A stretch of DNA of 24,596 nucleotides from Candidatus Methanophaga sp. GoMg3.2 (GTDB lineage Archaea > Halobacteriota > Syntropharchaeia > Alkanophagales > Methanospirareceae): assembly GCA_013180565.1 (NCBI GenBank), contig QBUN01000418.1:1-24596 (forward strand), written 5' to 3'. Positions 5,791 through 14,147 of this stretch are shown piece after piece; positions within the stretch are counted from its first letter, which is position 1; every line of letters begins with the position of its first letter. The notes under the pieces are model-generated. The model made no database searches. It was given only the letters and a program-made list of their open reading frames with translations, and had not been told where the DNA came from. The translations under genes were made by a program, and so were the position numbers.

Positions 5791-8112
5791 TTACCCATTA
5801 TACTCCGTACTAAAGACCTTTTTAATATGCTCCGCTGTTTTCTCACCCACGTTTTCAACCTCCATCAATTCCTCCTTTGATGCAGCCATAATGCGTTCAA
5901 TAGTCTTAAATTTAACCAGTAAGTTCCTCGTCGTCATGATGCCAATATTGGATAATGCAGACACGAAATATTCTTGCTGCTCTTTCAACGATGCCGTGGG
6001 TTTTTTACCATGAGGATTCACCTCCGTCTTGTTCGGCATCTGCTCCCGCTTTGCTATAACATATATTAACGATGCCGTGTCTGCTGCATCCCGCGTTTGT
6101 ATTATAGGAACGGCGTAATCAAGAGCTATAGACGCCATTACTGCTCTCACCACATTTGGATGCACGTTCCTCTGCCCATAGATTGAGTCGCCCTCGATGA
6201 CGAGCAAGGGCTTCTCGTACTCGTTCTTCATCCGATGAATCTGCTCGAACAAATTCCGCCGTTTATTTATCAGAGTATCCAAGAAATCCGTTACCGTTTT
6301 ACGCTCTATGCAAACCTTATCAGAAACAATGTAGTCGCCAATCTCCAAATTCTGCAATTTCAGGTCCACACCCGCTTTCTGTAGAAACCGCGCTATCCCT
6401 GCCCGCGTCTCTCTCGGATCCACAAAGATGGTTAATTTTAACTCCATGTCTTCAAAGTCGGTTATTCTGCTCTGATCCTCGTCTTCCTTATTTCCCGTTT
6501 TATTCATCGTTTCTGGCACTGTTGATTCTGTTTTTATCACTGTTTTTTCTGTCTCTATCTCGATCATCCGCATCTCGCTTATCCGTTTTCGCATCTCGCG
6601 CTCCTTGCTCCTGCTTAGCCAGTAATAAGCTTCGTCCTTCGTACCTTTTGCAATAAGCACTATAACCTTTCCTACTTTCTTCCTCGCAGTCCGCCCTTTA
6701 CGCTGGATACTCCGTATCGCAGACGGAATGGGCTCGTAGAAGATTACGAGGTCGGTTGCCGGGATGTCAAGTCCCTCCTCAGCCACGGAAGTAGCAACTA
6801 AGACGTTGTAATCGCCCGCTTTAAATTTAGTTATTATCTCCACCTGCTCCTTTTGCTTCAAGCCTTTATCATCTGCCTTCGACGCCTGCCCGATGAACTT
6901 AACAGCTCTTATCCCTTCTCCTTCTGCGTTCTGGTCATGCAAACCGGATATGATCATCTCCGCAGTATCACGATAATTGGTAAAAACTATTATCCTCGTG
7001 TTTGGATTAACACGAAACTCATCTCGCAGTATCTGTATCACTGCGTTCAGCTTTGGATGCTCGCCTTCGTATGATGCCGCCATGCTCATTGCATCCACAA
7101 ATCGGTCATCCTTTAACAACCTCTTCGCAGCCTTACTACCATCCTTTGAAAGTGCTTCGTTCTTCAATCGCCCAAAATATCGGTTCACTGCGAAAATGCC
7201 CTGTGTCTCTATCAAATCAATCGCATGCTTTATCTTCAACACCTCAGCTTGCAGCGAAAGCGCCTTGTATAAGTCCGCATGTTTCTGACTCGCCAATTGC
7301 GCCGTTATTATCTCCCTTAACTCCAAAAGCTCTTTCTTTGTTACATCCTTGCCCCTTCTCTTCCTTATGAAGCCCAGCTTTTGTAGTTCGCCTATTCGCT
7401 CATCTAATATGGCATCTAATATCCGCTTCTGTTTCTTTATCGCTACGGGAACGTCTAGAGTGCGCCATTCAATGTCCTTTTTGTGTATATAGGGTGCTAC
7501 GTCTGTGTCGTATTCTGTCCTGCTTTCTACCTTCTTTACACCCAAGGAAATGCAAATCTCCTTTATCTTTTCCTTATCACTGCCCGGAGATGCGGTCATT
7601 CCCAATACCAATGGCGCTATCGCTTGTTCTGCATACTTCTCCGCAATGTACACATACGAGTAGTTCCCCACTGCACGATGGCATTCATCGAATATTATCA
7701 AAGAAACGGCACTGAGGTTTATTCTATTACTCAGCAAATCGTTTTCTATTATCTGCGGTGTGGATACTATTATTTTTGCATCATCCCATAATTTCGCGCG
7801 CTTATCTGCCAATACATTGCCTGTGAGCATTTGTATAACCGAAGGATTAATGTTCAGCACCTCATTTAAAAACGCCGAATGCTGTTCAACTAGCGGTCTG
7901 GTCGGAGCCAGGAACAGTACTTTACCTTTTGCTAACCGGTTAATTAGAACAAATAGGGCTATGGTCGTCTTGCCCAAGCCGGTAGGCAAAACAACCATTA
8001 ACGATTCCTTCCTTGCCTCTCTCGCAATAGCTATTTGGTATCTCCTCCGCTCTACTACTCCCTCTTTCAAAAGTGGATGCGATAGGTATTCGGGTGTATG
8101 ATTTGTGGGCAT
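5791..8112 (-). CDS. hef: Hef: SF2 helicase fused to XPF-type nuclease
   Basis: This 773-aa protein, close to the length of Pyrococcus Hef, processes stalled replication forks by unwinding and cutting branched DNA. The N-terminal helicase shows Walker A P-T-G-L-G-K-T-T (about 41-48), Walker B D-E-C-H (about 140) and motif VI Q-R-K-G-R-T-A-R-K. An ERCC4 nuclease domain follows with D-P-R-E-T, then the G-D-Y-I-V-S-D-K-V-C-I-E-R-K-T-V-T-D-F active site, matching G-D-x(n)-E-R-K-x3-D. The C-terminus is a tandem helix-hairpin-helix ending V-E-N-V-G-E-K-T-A-E-H-I. All catalytic residues are visible. A TATA-like stretch about 30 bases before the ATG and no Shine-Dalgarno site suggest a leaderless transcript. 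Confidence 0.95.
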   Translation of the reverse strand: MPTNHTPEYLSHPLLKEGVVERRRYQIAIAREARKESLMVVLPTGLGKTTIALFVLINRLAKGKVLFLAPTRPLVEQHSAFLNEVLNINPSVIQMLTGNVLADKRAKLWDDAKIIVSTPQIIENDLLSNRINLSAVSLIIFDECHRAVGNYSYVYIAEKYAEQAIAPLVLGMTASPGSDKEKIKEICISLGVKKVESRTEYDTDVAPYIHKKDIEWRTLDVPVAIKKQKRILDAILDERIGELQKLGFIRKRRGKDVTKKELLELREIITAQLASQKHADLYKALSLQAEVLKIKHAIDLIETQGIFAVNRYFGRLKNEALSKDGSKAAKRLLKDDRFVDAMSMAASYEGEHPKLNAVIQILRDEFRVNPNTRIIVFTNYRDTAEMIISGLHDQNAEGEGIRAVKFIGQASKADDKGLKQKEQVEIITKFKAGDYNVLVATSVAEEGLDIPATDLVIFYEPIPSAIRSIQRKGRTARKKVGKVIVLIAKGTKDEAYYWLSRSKEREMRKRISEMRMIEIETEKTVIKTESTVPETMNKTGNKEDEDQSRITDFEDMELKLTIFVDPRETRAGIARFLQKAGVDLKLQNLEIGDYIVSDKVCIERKTVTDFLDTLINKRRNLFEQIHRMKNEYEKPLLVIEGDSIYGQRNVHPNVVRAVMASIALDYAVPIIQTRDAADTASLIYVIAKREQMPNKTEVNPHGKKPTASLKEQQEYFVSALSNIGIMTTRNLLVKFKTIERIMAASKEELMEVENVGEKTAEHIKKVFSTEYNG

Positions 8113-8197
8113 GCAAGTGAGTATAATAAAGCGATATAAGATAAATGTTTATCTCATCCAAACGCTCTCCGTGATCTCGGCCGTAAATACAAATGCT

Positions 8198-8776
8198 TTA
8201 ATTTACCTTCACAATCATCGTCAGATTCAAATCCTTATTCACTATCTTCTCATATTCCCCTTTTATATGCGGCTTTATCTTCTCCAGATCCCATACCCCT
8301 GATATTATCTCCCCTATCAACTCGCCATCATCAAAAACTCTCACCACGCTGTCTCTCTCTGAGACCACTACTGCAACGGCATCGGTTTCTTTTGAGATGG
8401 AGGCGGCAGCCATGTGCCTAGTGCCAAAACCCATTGGGAGGTCTATATTTCTGGATTCTATATGCCTTGCTGCGGAAATGACATAGCCATCGTTGCTGAT
8501 GACAAATGCGCCGTCCAGTTTCGCAAGTTCTTTCATTGTTCCCTGGATGTTTGCATCCCTTATGTCCTTTACATCCTTTGGGTAATTAGCAACTGGGTCT
8601 AAGATTAGAGGTCTTGATTTCTTTAATACTTCTTCTTCATCTCCAACCACAAATAGTGCTCCCATCCTCCTCGTCTGGTCTACACTCTGTCGTACTATTC
8701 CCACTGCTATTTCTATCACCGTTTCTAACACCTCGGAGTTGCATCCCCTCTCTTTACTACAAATTCTCTCCGCCAT
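8198..8776 (-). CDS. dacZ: Diadenylate cyclase (DacZ-type, DisA_N domain)
   Basis: This 192-aa protein is essentially one diadenylate cyclase domain, which makes c-di-AMP from two ATP; in archaea c-di-AMP is linked to osmotic and potassium control. The active-site D-G-A is at 88-90 (L-D-G-A-F-V-I-S-N-D-G), and the nucleotide-binding motif is G-T-R-H-M-A-A at 118-124, where bacterial enzymes often have R-H-R. An A-V-A-V-V-V-S-E strand and V-R-V-F-D-D-G complete the fold. No DNA-binding or membrane part is present. It diverges from the pantoate kinase gene with 79 bases between them. Confidence 0.9.
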   Translation of the reverse strand: MAERICSKERGCNSEVLETVIEIAVGIVRQSVDQTRRMGALFVVGDEEEVLKKSRPLILDPVANYPKDVKDIRDANIQGTMKELAKLDGAFVISNDGYVISAARHIESRNIDLPMGFGTRHMAAASISKETDAVAVVVSERDSVVRVFDDGELIGEIISGVWDLEKIKPHIKGEYEKIVNKDLNLTMIVKVN

Positions 8777-8855
8777 TTTGTTCTGTTATTATATAATGTA
8801 TAATGTATGTTTCTTTGGTAAAGCTTTCTTTATAAGATCGTAGAGGATATATAGG
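8777..8855. promoter_or_regulatory. Divergent promoter region, dacZ / pantoate kinase
   Basis: The 79-base gap holds AT-rich TATA candidates for both directions: TATAATGTATG around 8798-8809 for dacZ, and TTTATAAG at 8829-8836 for the kinase. AGAGGAT at 8842-8848 could be the ribosome-binding site of the kinase gene. No repeated operator is seen. Confidence 0.45.
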
Positions 8856-9740
8856 ATGAAAAATCGCGGATCTTTTGATAACGCATTTAAGAAAGGATTT
8901 GTAAAGGCGTATTCTCCTTCACATATCACCGGCTTCTTTGAGATCTGTGACAATAAAAATCCATTGTATAAAGGCTCTGTTGGCTGTGGCCTTGTATTAG
9001 ACTCAGGTTGCGTAACTGACGTTTCGCTCACTAACCAGATAAAGATAGAGATAAACGGTATAGAAGAAGATGCGAATACCAGCAAATATGTTCTCGATAA
9101 TTTGGCGGGTGAGTCAAAGATTACAGTATCAACGGACTTTGAAGTGCCAATCGGATGTGGATTCGGCGCAAGTGGCGCCGGTGCACTCAGCACAGCCATC
9201 GCCTTAAACGAACTGTTATCGCTCAACATGACACTGAACGAAATAGTGCAAGTAGCACACCGTGCCGAAGTGGAAAACAACACGGGCTTAGGCGATGTAA
9301 TTGCAGAGGCCTATGGCGGTATAGTAATAAGGAAGAAGCCCGGTCCCCCAGGGATAGGAGTGATTGATGGAATACCGCTAAGGGAAGAGAAAATAAGTTA
9401 TGTTGTGCTTGGTAAAAAACTGACAAAGACGATATTAGAAGAAGGAAATGCGGAAATAAAGAGAAGAATAAACGAATATGGCCGGGAAGCGCTGAAAGAG
9501 CTGATGCGAAAGCCCACATTAGAACATTTCATGCTCGTATCAAGGAATTTCTCGCTGCAAATCGAAATAATAAGTGATAAATGTCGAGATGCGATAGAGG
9601 CTGTGGCGGCAGAGGGCAAGGTGGCCAGTGTGGCGATGTTAGGTGACACGGTATTTGTTACTGGCGATAGTGAAGCATTGAGTGCGTTTGGAGAAGTAAA
9701 AGAAAGCAAATTAGCCAATTCCGGTGCGAAAATCATTTAG
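8856..9740 (+). CDS. Pantoate kinase (archaeal, GHMP family)
   Basis: The 294-aa product phosphorylates pantoate in the archaeal route to coenzyme A, together with phosphopantothenate synthetase, which is not in this window. Family features are A-Y-S-P-S-H-I-T-G-F-F-E (18-29), the GHMP ATP loop P-I-G-C-G-F-G-A-S-G-A-G (98-109) and A-E-V-E-N-N-T-G-L-G-D-V near 150. It ends in the usual C-terminal strand N-S-G-A-K-I-I. Length is normal for the family. An AGAGGAT site precedes the ATG. It stands alone on the plus strand, 50 bases before the rhomboid gene. Confidence 0.92.
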   Translation: MKNRGSFDNAFKKGFVKAYSPSHITGFFEICDNKNPLYKGSVGCGLVLDSGCVTDVSLTNQIKIEINGIEEDANTSKYVLDNLAGESKITVSTDFEVPIGCGFGASGAGALSTAIALNELLSLNMTLNEIVQVAHRAEVENNTGLGDVIAEAYGGIVIRKKPGPPGIGVIDGIPLREEKISYVVLGKKLTKTILEEGNAEIKRRINEYGREALKELMRKPTLEHFMLVSRNFSLQIEIISDKCRDAIEAVAAEGKVASVAMLGDTVFVTGDSEALSAFGEVKESKLANSGAKII

Positions 9741-9790
9741 TAACATGACTCCCGCCCAACTTTAAATGTGTGACCTACCATTTCAGATAT

Positions 9791-10564
9791 ATGGTACGAA
9801 CAAAGCACAGATGCACGGTCTGCGGCAAACCCGCATTGTATAGGTGCAAGTACTGTGGCGATACCCTCTGCAAGGATCATCTCTCTCCTGATATGCACTG
9901 GTGCGTTGGACTTGATGATTATAAAAGAGAAGAGAAGGTGGCACCAGCAATTGAAGTCGACGCTGACCATAGAAGCGGTGGAAAAAAGAATGTTACAAAT
10001 CCCCTCGGCATCTTATCCAGTAACTGTTCGTACTTACTTTTAGTTCTCATATCCGTCTCGTATGTTTTACAATTATTGATACCCGGCTATACAGAGCACT
10101 TGATGCTCGTTCCAGCCTTTTTACGTGAAAGCCCCTGGACATTGGTGACCCATATCTTCCTTCACGGGAGCCTCATGCATTTCCTTATCAACATGCTCGT
10201 ATTCTTCTTCTTCGCACCTACGTTAGAGAGGAAGATAGGGAGCGTGAAATTTCTGCTTATCTTCTTCCTATCCGGAATTGTTGCTGGAATCGGCTGGAGT
10301 TTGACAACCGCAAATCCCTTGATTCCCGTAGTGGGAGCAAGTGGTGCAATATGTGGAATAATGGCAACGCTTGCGGTGCTTATGCCGAAGATGAAGGTAT
10401 ATATATTCCCTATTCCTATTCCGTTAGATATATGGATAGTAGTTATTTTCTTCGCAGTTTATGATTTCCTTATGGTTGGATCAGGAGATGCGATTGCACA
10501 TACGGCACATTTATCCGGGCTATTCTTCGGGTTATTTGCTGGCATGTATTTAAAAAGGTCGTGA
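9791..10564 (+). CDS. Rhomboid intramembrane protease with N-terminal AN1-type zinc finger
   Basis: I place the start at the ATG at 9791, about 28 bases after a TATA-like ACTTTAAATG; an in-frame GTG at 9770 is less likely. The first 40 residues of 257 form an AN1-type finger with Cys/His pairs C-T-V-C, C-K-Y-C, C-K-D-H and H-W-C. A charged linker leads to a six-helix rhomboid domain with H-G-S-L-M-H-F-L-I-N, G-A-S-G with the catalytic Ser near residue 184, and A-H-T-A-H-L-S-G with the catalytic His near 240. The finger should sit in the cytoplasm and may recognise substrates or partners. AN1-rhomboid fusions are known in euryarchaea. Confidence 0.9.
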   Translation: MVRTKHRCTVCGKPALYRCKYCGDTLCKDHLSPDMHWCVGLDDYKREEKVAPAIEVDADHRSGGKKNVTNPLGILSSNCSYLLLVLISVSYVLQLLIPGYTEHLMLVPAFLRESPWTLVTHIFLHGSLMHFLINMLVFFFFAPTLERKIGSVKFLLIFFLSGIVAGIGWSLTTANPLIPVVGASGAICGIMATLAVLMPKMKVYIFPIPIPLDIWIVVIFFAVYDFLMVGSGDAIAHTAHLSGLFFGLFAGMYLKRS

Positions 10565-10636
10565 ACCACAAACATTTATATAGTCTGCTTCCCTATTTAT
10601 GAGGTATATCTCAAAATTGATAGGGGCGAAAGAAAG

Positions 10637-11317
10637 ATGAGTGGAAATACAATACTCTCGTTAAGAAAACTTGCTTTGTTAGGTGCCATAGAGCAACCTA
10701 TCAAATTATCCTCAGGTAATTTTGCAGAAGCTATTAAATCAAGCTTGCAAACCGCAGCAAGGCGACTCCAAGAGCTTGAAAGAGCGGGGCTCGTGCATAG
10801 AAGAATAACCGCGGATGGCCAATGGATAATATTAACAAAAAATGGCGTAGAGCGATTAAAGAGTGAATGTTATGAATACCAGGAGCTATTTTTTTCCACG
10901 CCACAAATCGAGGTGGAGATCGGTGGACGGTTGATCTCAGGACTTGGAGAAGGGCGATATTATACGACACTTAATGGCTACATGAAGCAATTTGAATCCA
11001 AATTGGGTTTTGCGCCCTTCCCGGGCACCTTGAATCTCAGCCTGGACTTGCTCTGTATTGTGGCAAGGAAGAAGCTGGAAGGGCGGATAGGCATAGAGAT
11101 GGCCTGTTTTGAATCAGAAAATAGGACCTTCGGCGGTGCCAAATGTTTCCCGTGTAAGATCTTAGATGACAGAGCAGAGGGGGTTAAAAGTGCTGTTATT
11201 ATTCCGGACCGCACGCATTATCCTGAGGATATTCTGGAGATAATTTCGCCGGTTTATCTGCGTGGCGAACTCAATCTGAAGGACGGAGATGAGCTAAGAA
11301 CAAGGGTGGTGGTCTGA
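10637..11317 (+). CDS. ribK: CTP-dependent riboflavin kinase with N-terminal winged helix
   Basis: The 226-aa protein makes FMN from riboflavin using CTP. Residues 1 to about 80 are a MarR-like winged helix (A-R-R-L-Q-E-L-E-R-A-G-L-V-H-R-R-I as recognition helix and wing). Residues about 95-226 are the RibK/DUF120 barrel with S-G-L-G-E-G-R-Y-Y-T, F-P-G-T-L-N-L-S-L and a late R-T-H-Y-P-E-D-I-L-E-I-I. Fusion to a winged helix is common in archaea and suggests autoregulation. A TATA-like CATTTATATAG lies about 60 bases upstream. ribB begins two bases after its stop, so the two genes are co-transcribed. Confidence 0.93.
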   Translation: MSGNTILSLRKLALLGAIEQPIKLSSGNFAEAIKSSLQTAARRLQELERAGLVHRRITADGQWIILTKNGVERLKSECYEYQELFFSTPQIEVEIGGRLISGLGEGRYYTTLNGYMKQFESKLGFAPFPGTLNLSLDLLCIVARKKLEGRIGIEMACFESENRTFGGAKCFPCKILDDRAEGVKSAVIIPDRTHYPEDILEIISPVYLRGELNLKDGDELRTRVVV

Positions 11318-11319
11318 AT

Positions 11320-12036
11320 ATGGGTGGCATAAATATCCCGGAGTCGGTAAAACAGGGCATAGAGCAAGTGAAACAGGGTAAACTTGTATTGATATACGAT
11401 GCAGAAGATAGAGAGGGCGAGACGGACTTTGTAATACCTGCCTCTTCTGTGACTCCAAACGAAGTCGCGTATTTTAGAAATACCGCCGGTGGTCTTATTT
11501 GCATTGCTATTCATCCTATTGCAGCAGAGAAGTTGGGTCTTCCACTCGTGAGCGATATTTTGATAAACGTGAATGATAACTTCGCATTTCTAAGAAGATT
11601 AGTGGAAGGAGAGGGTGACCTTTCTTATGATAAACGGTCTTCTTTCTCGCTATGGGTAAATCATCGTGATACATTTACTGGTATAACTGATATAGACCGG
11701 GCATTGACGCTAAGGAAGATAGGCGAAGCGGTGGATAAAGTATTAAATGGGGATGACAATACATACAATTTCCACACGGAATTCAGGACACCAGGACATG
11801 TTTCTATATTACGGGCTGCTGATAGATTGCTAGACGAAAGAAGGGGCCAGACGGAACTTTCCGTGGCATTAGCGTTGCTTGCAGGTATATCTCCGGCAAT
11901 GGTAATATGCGAGATGCTAGACGACGAAACAGGCGGTGCACTTCATAAAACGAATGCGAAAGCTTTCGCATCAGAACGGGACATCATTTTCATCGAAGGG
12001 GAGGAGATAATAGCGGCTTTTCAAGCTGTTTTTTAG
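11320..12036 (+). CDS. ribB: 3,4-dihydroxy-2-butanone 4-phosphate synthase
   Basis: The 238-aa protein converts ribulose 5-phosphate to the four-carbon unit of riboflavin. The metal and substrate loop D-A-E-D-R-E-G-E-T-D-F is at 27-37, and F-R-T-P-G-H-V appears near 160. The C-terminal E-L-S-V-A-L-A-L-L-A-G and E-M-L-D-D-E-T-G-G-A-L are typical. The rather long central insert is usual for archaeal members. Only two bases separate it from ribK, so translation is probably coupled. Riboflavin supply here would feed both FMN for flavodoxin and F420-related flavins, though that link is inference. Confidence 0.95.
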   Translation: MGGINIPESVKQGIEQVKQGKLVLIYDAEDREGETDFVIPASSVTPNEVAYFRNTAGGLICIAIHPIAAEKLGLPLVSDILINVNDNFAFLRRLVEGEGDLSYDKRSSFSLWVNHRDTFTGITDIDRALTLRKIGEAVDKVLNGDDNTYNFHTEFRTPGHVSILRAADRLLDERRGQTELSVALALLAGISPAMVICEMLDDETGGALHKTNAKAFASERDIIFIEGEEIIAAFQAVF

Positions 12037-12051
12037 GTAACATCCGCTTCT

Positions 12052-12120
12052 CCGATTTTAATACAAGGTATATCGCCAATGTAGCTTTTTGCTATTAAAT
12101 CGGTGCAAAATTAACTACAT
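12052..12120. repeat. Two interlocking inverted repeats after ribB
   Basis: CCGATTTTAATA (12052-12063) pairs with TATTAAATCGG (12093-12103), apart from one extra base. ATGTAG (12079-12084) pairs with CTACAT (12115-12120). The pairs cross each other, so both could form only as a pseudoknot or as alternatives. The site lies between convergent genes and may be a terminator or an RNA element. Confidence 0.3.
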
Positions 12121-12176
12121 CTCGCCAAAAAAGAAAGGCCGCGTTTGAGGGGCATCTTCTACCTTGCTGAATTTGC

Positions 12177-12398
12177 CTATCTATCCATCGAAAAATGGTT
12201 CTTCGCGGTCATCGAGGCAAGCTCAGTCCCGAGAACAAAAATGGCCTGCTTGTGCTCTTCTTTGCTCCGGTGCACCTGGAACGGAGTAATACCTAGCCCA
12301 TTGTACTTCTCAAAATCCCAGCCTAACTCGCCATCCTCACAATATTTCTTCAATTGAGCCAACAACATGTGCAGATGCACTAGCTCTTCCTTTTTCAT
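12177..12398 (-). CDS. UPF0058 family protein
   Basis: The start is the ATG at 12398, preceded by GTGATC, a match to the archaeal ribosome-binding consensus; the in-frame GTG at 12407 overlaps that site and is unlikely. The 73-aa product begins M-K-K-E-E-L-V-H-L-H-M-L-L-A-Q-L-K-K-Y, the usual start of UPF0058 (PF01893), and continues with conserved H-R-S-K-E-E-H-K-Q-A-I-F-V-L-G. The function is unknown; the paired His residues could bind a metal. A TATA-like ATTATATATAT lies upstream, and the gene is transcribed away from the tRNA gene. Confidence 0.85.
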   Translation of the reverse strand: MKKEELVHLHMLLAQLKKYCEDGELGWDFEKYNGLGITPFQVHRSKEEHKQAIFVLGTELASMTAKNHFSMDR

Positions 12399-12553
12399 AT
12401 TGATCACGTGATATATATAATATCTTTAAACCTATTTAAAGGTAGCTGTGCACATTACTATGTGCTTACGTCACTTACCCGCCGCCTATAGCTCTTACTT
12501 CCCCTGCCAATTTTTATAAAAACTTTAATAATCTTATAGGGTTATTTCTAAAT

Positions 12554-12625
12554 GCCGCTGTGGCTTAGGGGTAGAGCGGCTGATTCGTAATCAGCAGGTC
12601 GTGGGTTCAAATCCCACCAGCGGCT
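12554..12625 (+). tRNA. tRNA-Thr (anticodon CGT)
   Basis: A full cloverleaf can be drawn: acceptor GCCGCTG/CAGCGGC, D-stem GCTT/GAGC, and anticodon stem GCTGA/TCAGC with loop TTCGTAA. The T-arm is GTGGG-TTCAAAT-CCCAC. The discriminator base is T, as in archaeal tRNA-Thr, and CCA is not encoded. A TATA-like TTTTTATAAAA lies about 35 bases upstream. The gene ends nine bases before the proS start codon. Confidence 0.95.
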
Positions 12626-12634
12626 TTCTAAACG

Positions 12635-14098
12635 ATGCAATCCAAAACAGAGAATAAGACCTTATTACAAAAGGCGGATAACTTTAGTGAATGGTATAAT
12701 GAGATCCTTAAGCGTGCAGAGGTATTAGACGTCCGGTATCCGGTGAAGGGCGTGTATACGTGGTATCCTTACGGATACAAACTGAGAAATCTTACTTATT
12801 CTATATTGAAAGCTCTAATGGATAGAGAACATGAAGAAGTGCTGTTCCCACTCTTGATACCAAAAGATGAATTGATGAAGGAGAAGGAGCACATAAAAGG
12901 GTTTGAAGATGAGGTTTTTTGGGTGACAAAAGGTGGAAGCACAGACTTGGACATCCCTCTTGCTCTCCGGCCCACTTCAGAGACCGCGATATATCCCGTG
13001 TTTAAGGTCTGGATAAGATCGCATCGCGATTTACCTATACGTATATATCAGGTAGTGAACGCTTTTCGGTATGAAACAAAGCATACGAGACCACTCATTC
13101 GACTGCGTGAGATAACTTCTTTTAAAGAGGCGCATACTGCACATGCAAGCCGAGCAGATGCCGAGAAGCAAATAAAAACAGCTATTGCCACATATCAAGA
13201 GTTCTTTGACCTGCTTGCGGTCCCATACATAATTACAAGGAGACCAAACTGGGACAAATTCCCGGGAGCTGAGTATTCTATTGCCTTTGATACGCTTATG
13301 CCCGATGGTAAGACGATGCAAATCGCTACCTGCCATTTGCTTGGCGAGAGCTTTGCAAGAACTTTTGATATAAAATATGAAGATGATGACGGCGCTTTAA
13401 AGTTCGTAAATCAGACGTGTTATGGCATTTCGGAAAGATGTATCGCCGCTGTAATAGCCCTTCATGGTGACGATCATGGCCTGGTGCTGCCTCCTGAGGT
13501 CGCACCCATACAGGTTGTTATTGTACCTATTGTATTTTCAAGCAAGGGAAAAAGCGAAGCGGTGGAAAAAGCTTGCAGTGATGTGTATGAGAGCTTGAAA
13601 GAAGCGGGAATAAGAGCTTTTTTGGATGACTCTGAGGAAAGACCCGGCGCGAAGTACTACCGATGGGAGATGAAGGGAGTACCTTTGAGGATAGAGATAG
13701 GACCACGGGATGTAAGCAGCAACAGTTGTGTATTTGTAAGAAGGGCCGACTTCCAGCGGATGCAAGTTCCACAGAGCGAGGTCGTACCCGAAGTAAATAG
13801 AGCAATAAAAGAGATCCAGGAGCTTATACACAAGCATGCAAAGGAAACATTCTTCGCTAATATCCATATAAGCAAAGGCGCAGTCGAAGATAAAGAGGGG
13901 ATGGAAGAACTGAGAAGAACTGCAGAACATAACATCGTTTCTCTATTTCTCTGTGAAGACGAAAGATGTGGTGCGGATTTAGAGCAACGTATTGGCGTAA
14001 CTGTATTGGGCGTGGCAATAAACGAAAATGAAGAGGCGGGCAAATGCATACTTTGCTCGAGGAATGCACGTAGAGTCTATGTGGCGCGAGCATATTAA
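12635..14098 (+). CDS. proS: Prolyl-tRNA synthetase, archaeal/eukaryotic type
   Basis: This 487-aa class II synthetase has the archaeal length and lacks the bacterial editing insert. Motif 2 region L-R-P-T-S-E-T-A-I-Y is near 112-121, followed by F-R-Y-E-T-K-H-T-R-P-L-I-R-L-R-E-I. An E-S-F-A-R-T-F segment and the late H-G-D-D-H-G-L-V-L-P-P, normal for ProRS motif 3, are present. The C-terminal zinc domain shows C-E-D-E-R-C and C-I-L-C, and the protein ends in Tyr as in other archaeal enzymes. It starts nine bases after tRNA-Thr with no Shine-Dalgarno site, so the two are probably one transcript. Confidence 0.96.
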   Translation: MQSKTENKTLLQKADNFSEWYNEILKRAEVLDVRYPVKGVYTWYPYGYKLRNLTYSILKALMDREHEEVLFPLLIPKDELMKEKEHIKGFEDEVFWVTKGGSTDLDIPLALRPTSETAIYPVFKVWIRSHRDLPIRIYQVVNAFRYETKHTRPLIRLREITSFKEAHTAHASRADAEKQIKTAIATYQEFFDLLAVPYIITRRPNWDKFPGAEYSIAFDTLMPDGKTMQIATCHLLGESFARTFDIKYEDDDGALKFVNQTCYGISERCIAAVIALHGDDHGLVLPPEVAPIQVVIVPIVFSSKGKSEAVEKACSDVYESLKEAGIRAFLDDSEERPGAKYYRWEMKGVPLRIEIGPRDVSSNSCVFVRRADFQRMQVPQSEVVPEVNRAIKEIQELIHKHAKETFFANIHISKGAVEDKEGMEELRRTAEHNIVSLFLCEDERCGADLEQRIGVTVLGVAINENEEAGKCILCSRNARRVYVARAY

Positions 14099-14147
14099 AA
14101 AAAATCGAAAGTGATAAAGTAGTGTATTGATTTTATTCTTTTGACTC

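Noticed and set aside
5608..5880. Plus-strand frame overlapping the 3' end of hef
   Set aside because: No ATG start, no ribosome-binding site, overlap of about 90 bases with hef on the opposite strand and no recognised family; kept only as a remark on the gap.
7053..8101. Several plus-strand frames inside hef
   Set aside because: They mirror the codon pattern of a well-supported conserved gene and show no motif.
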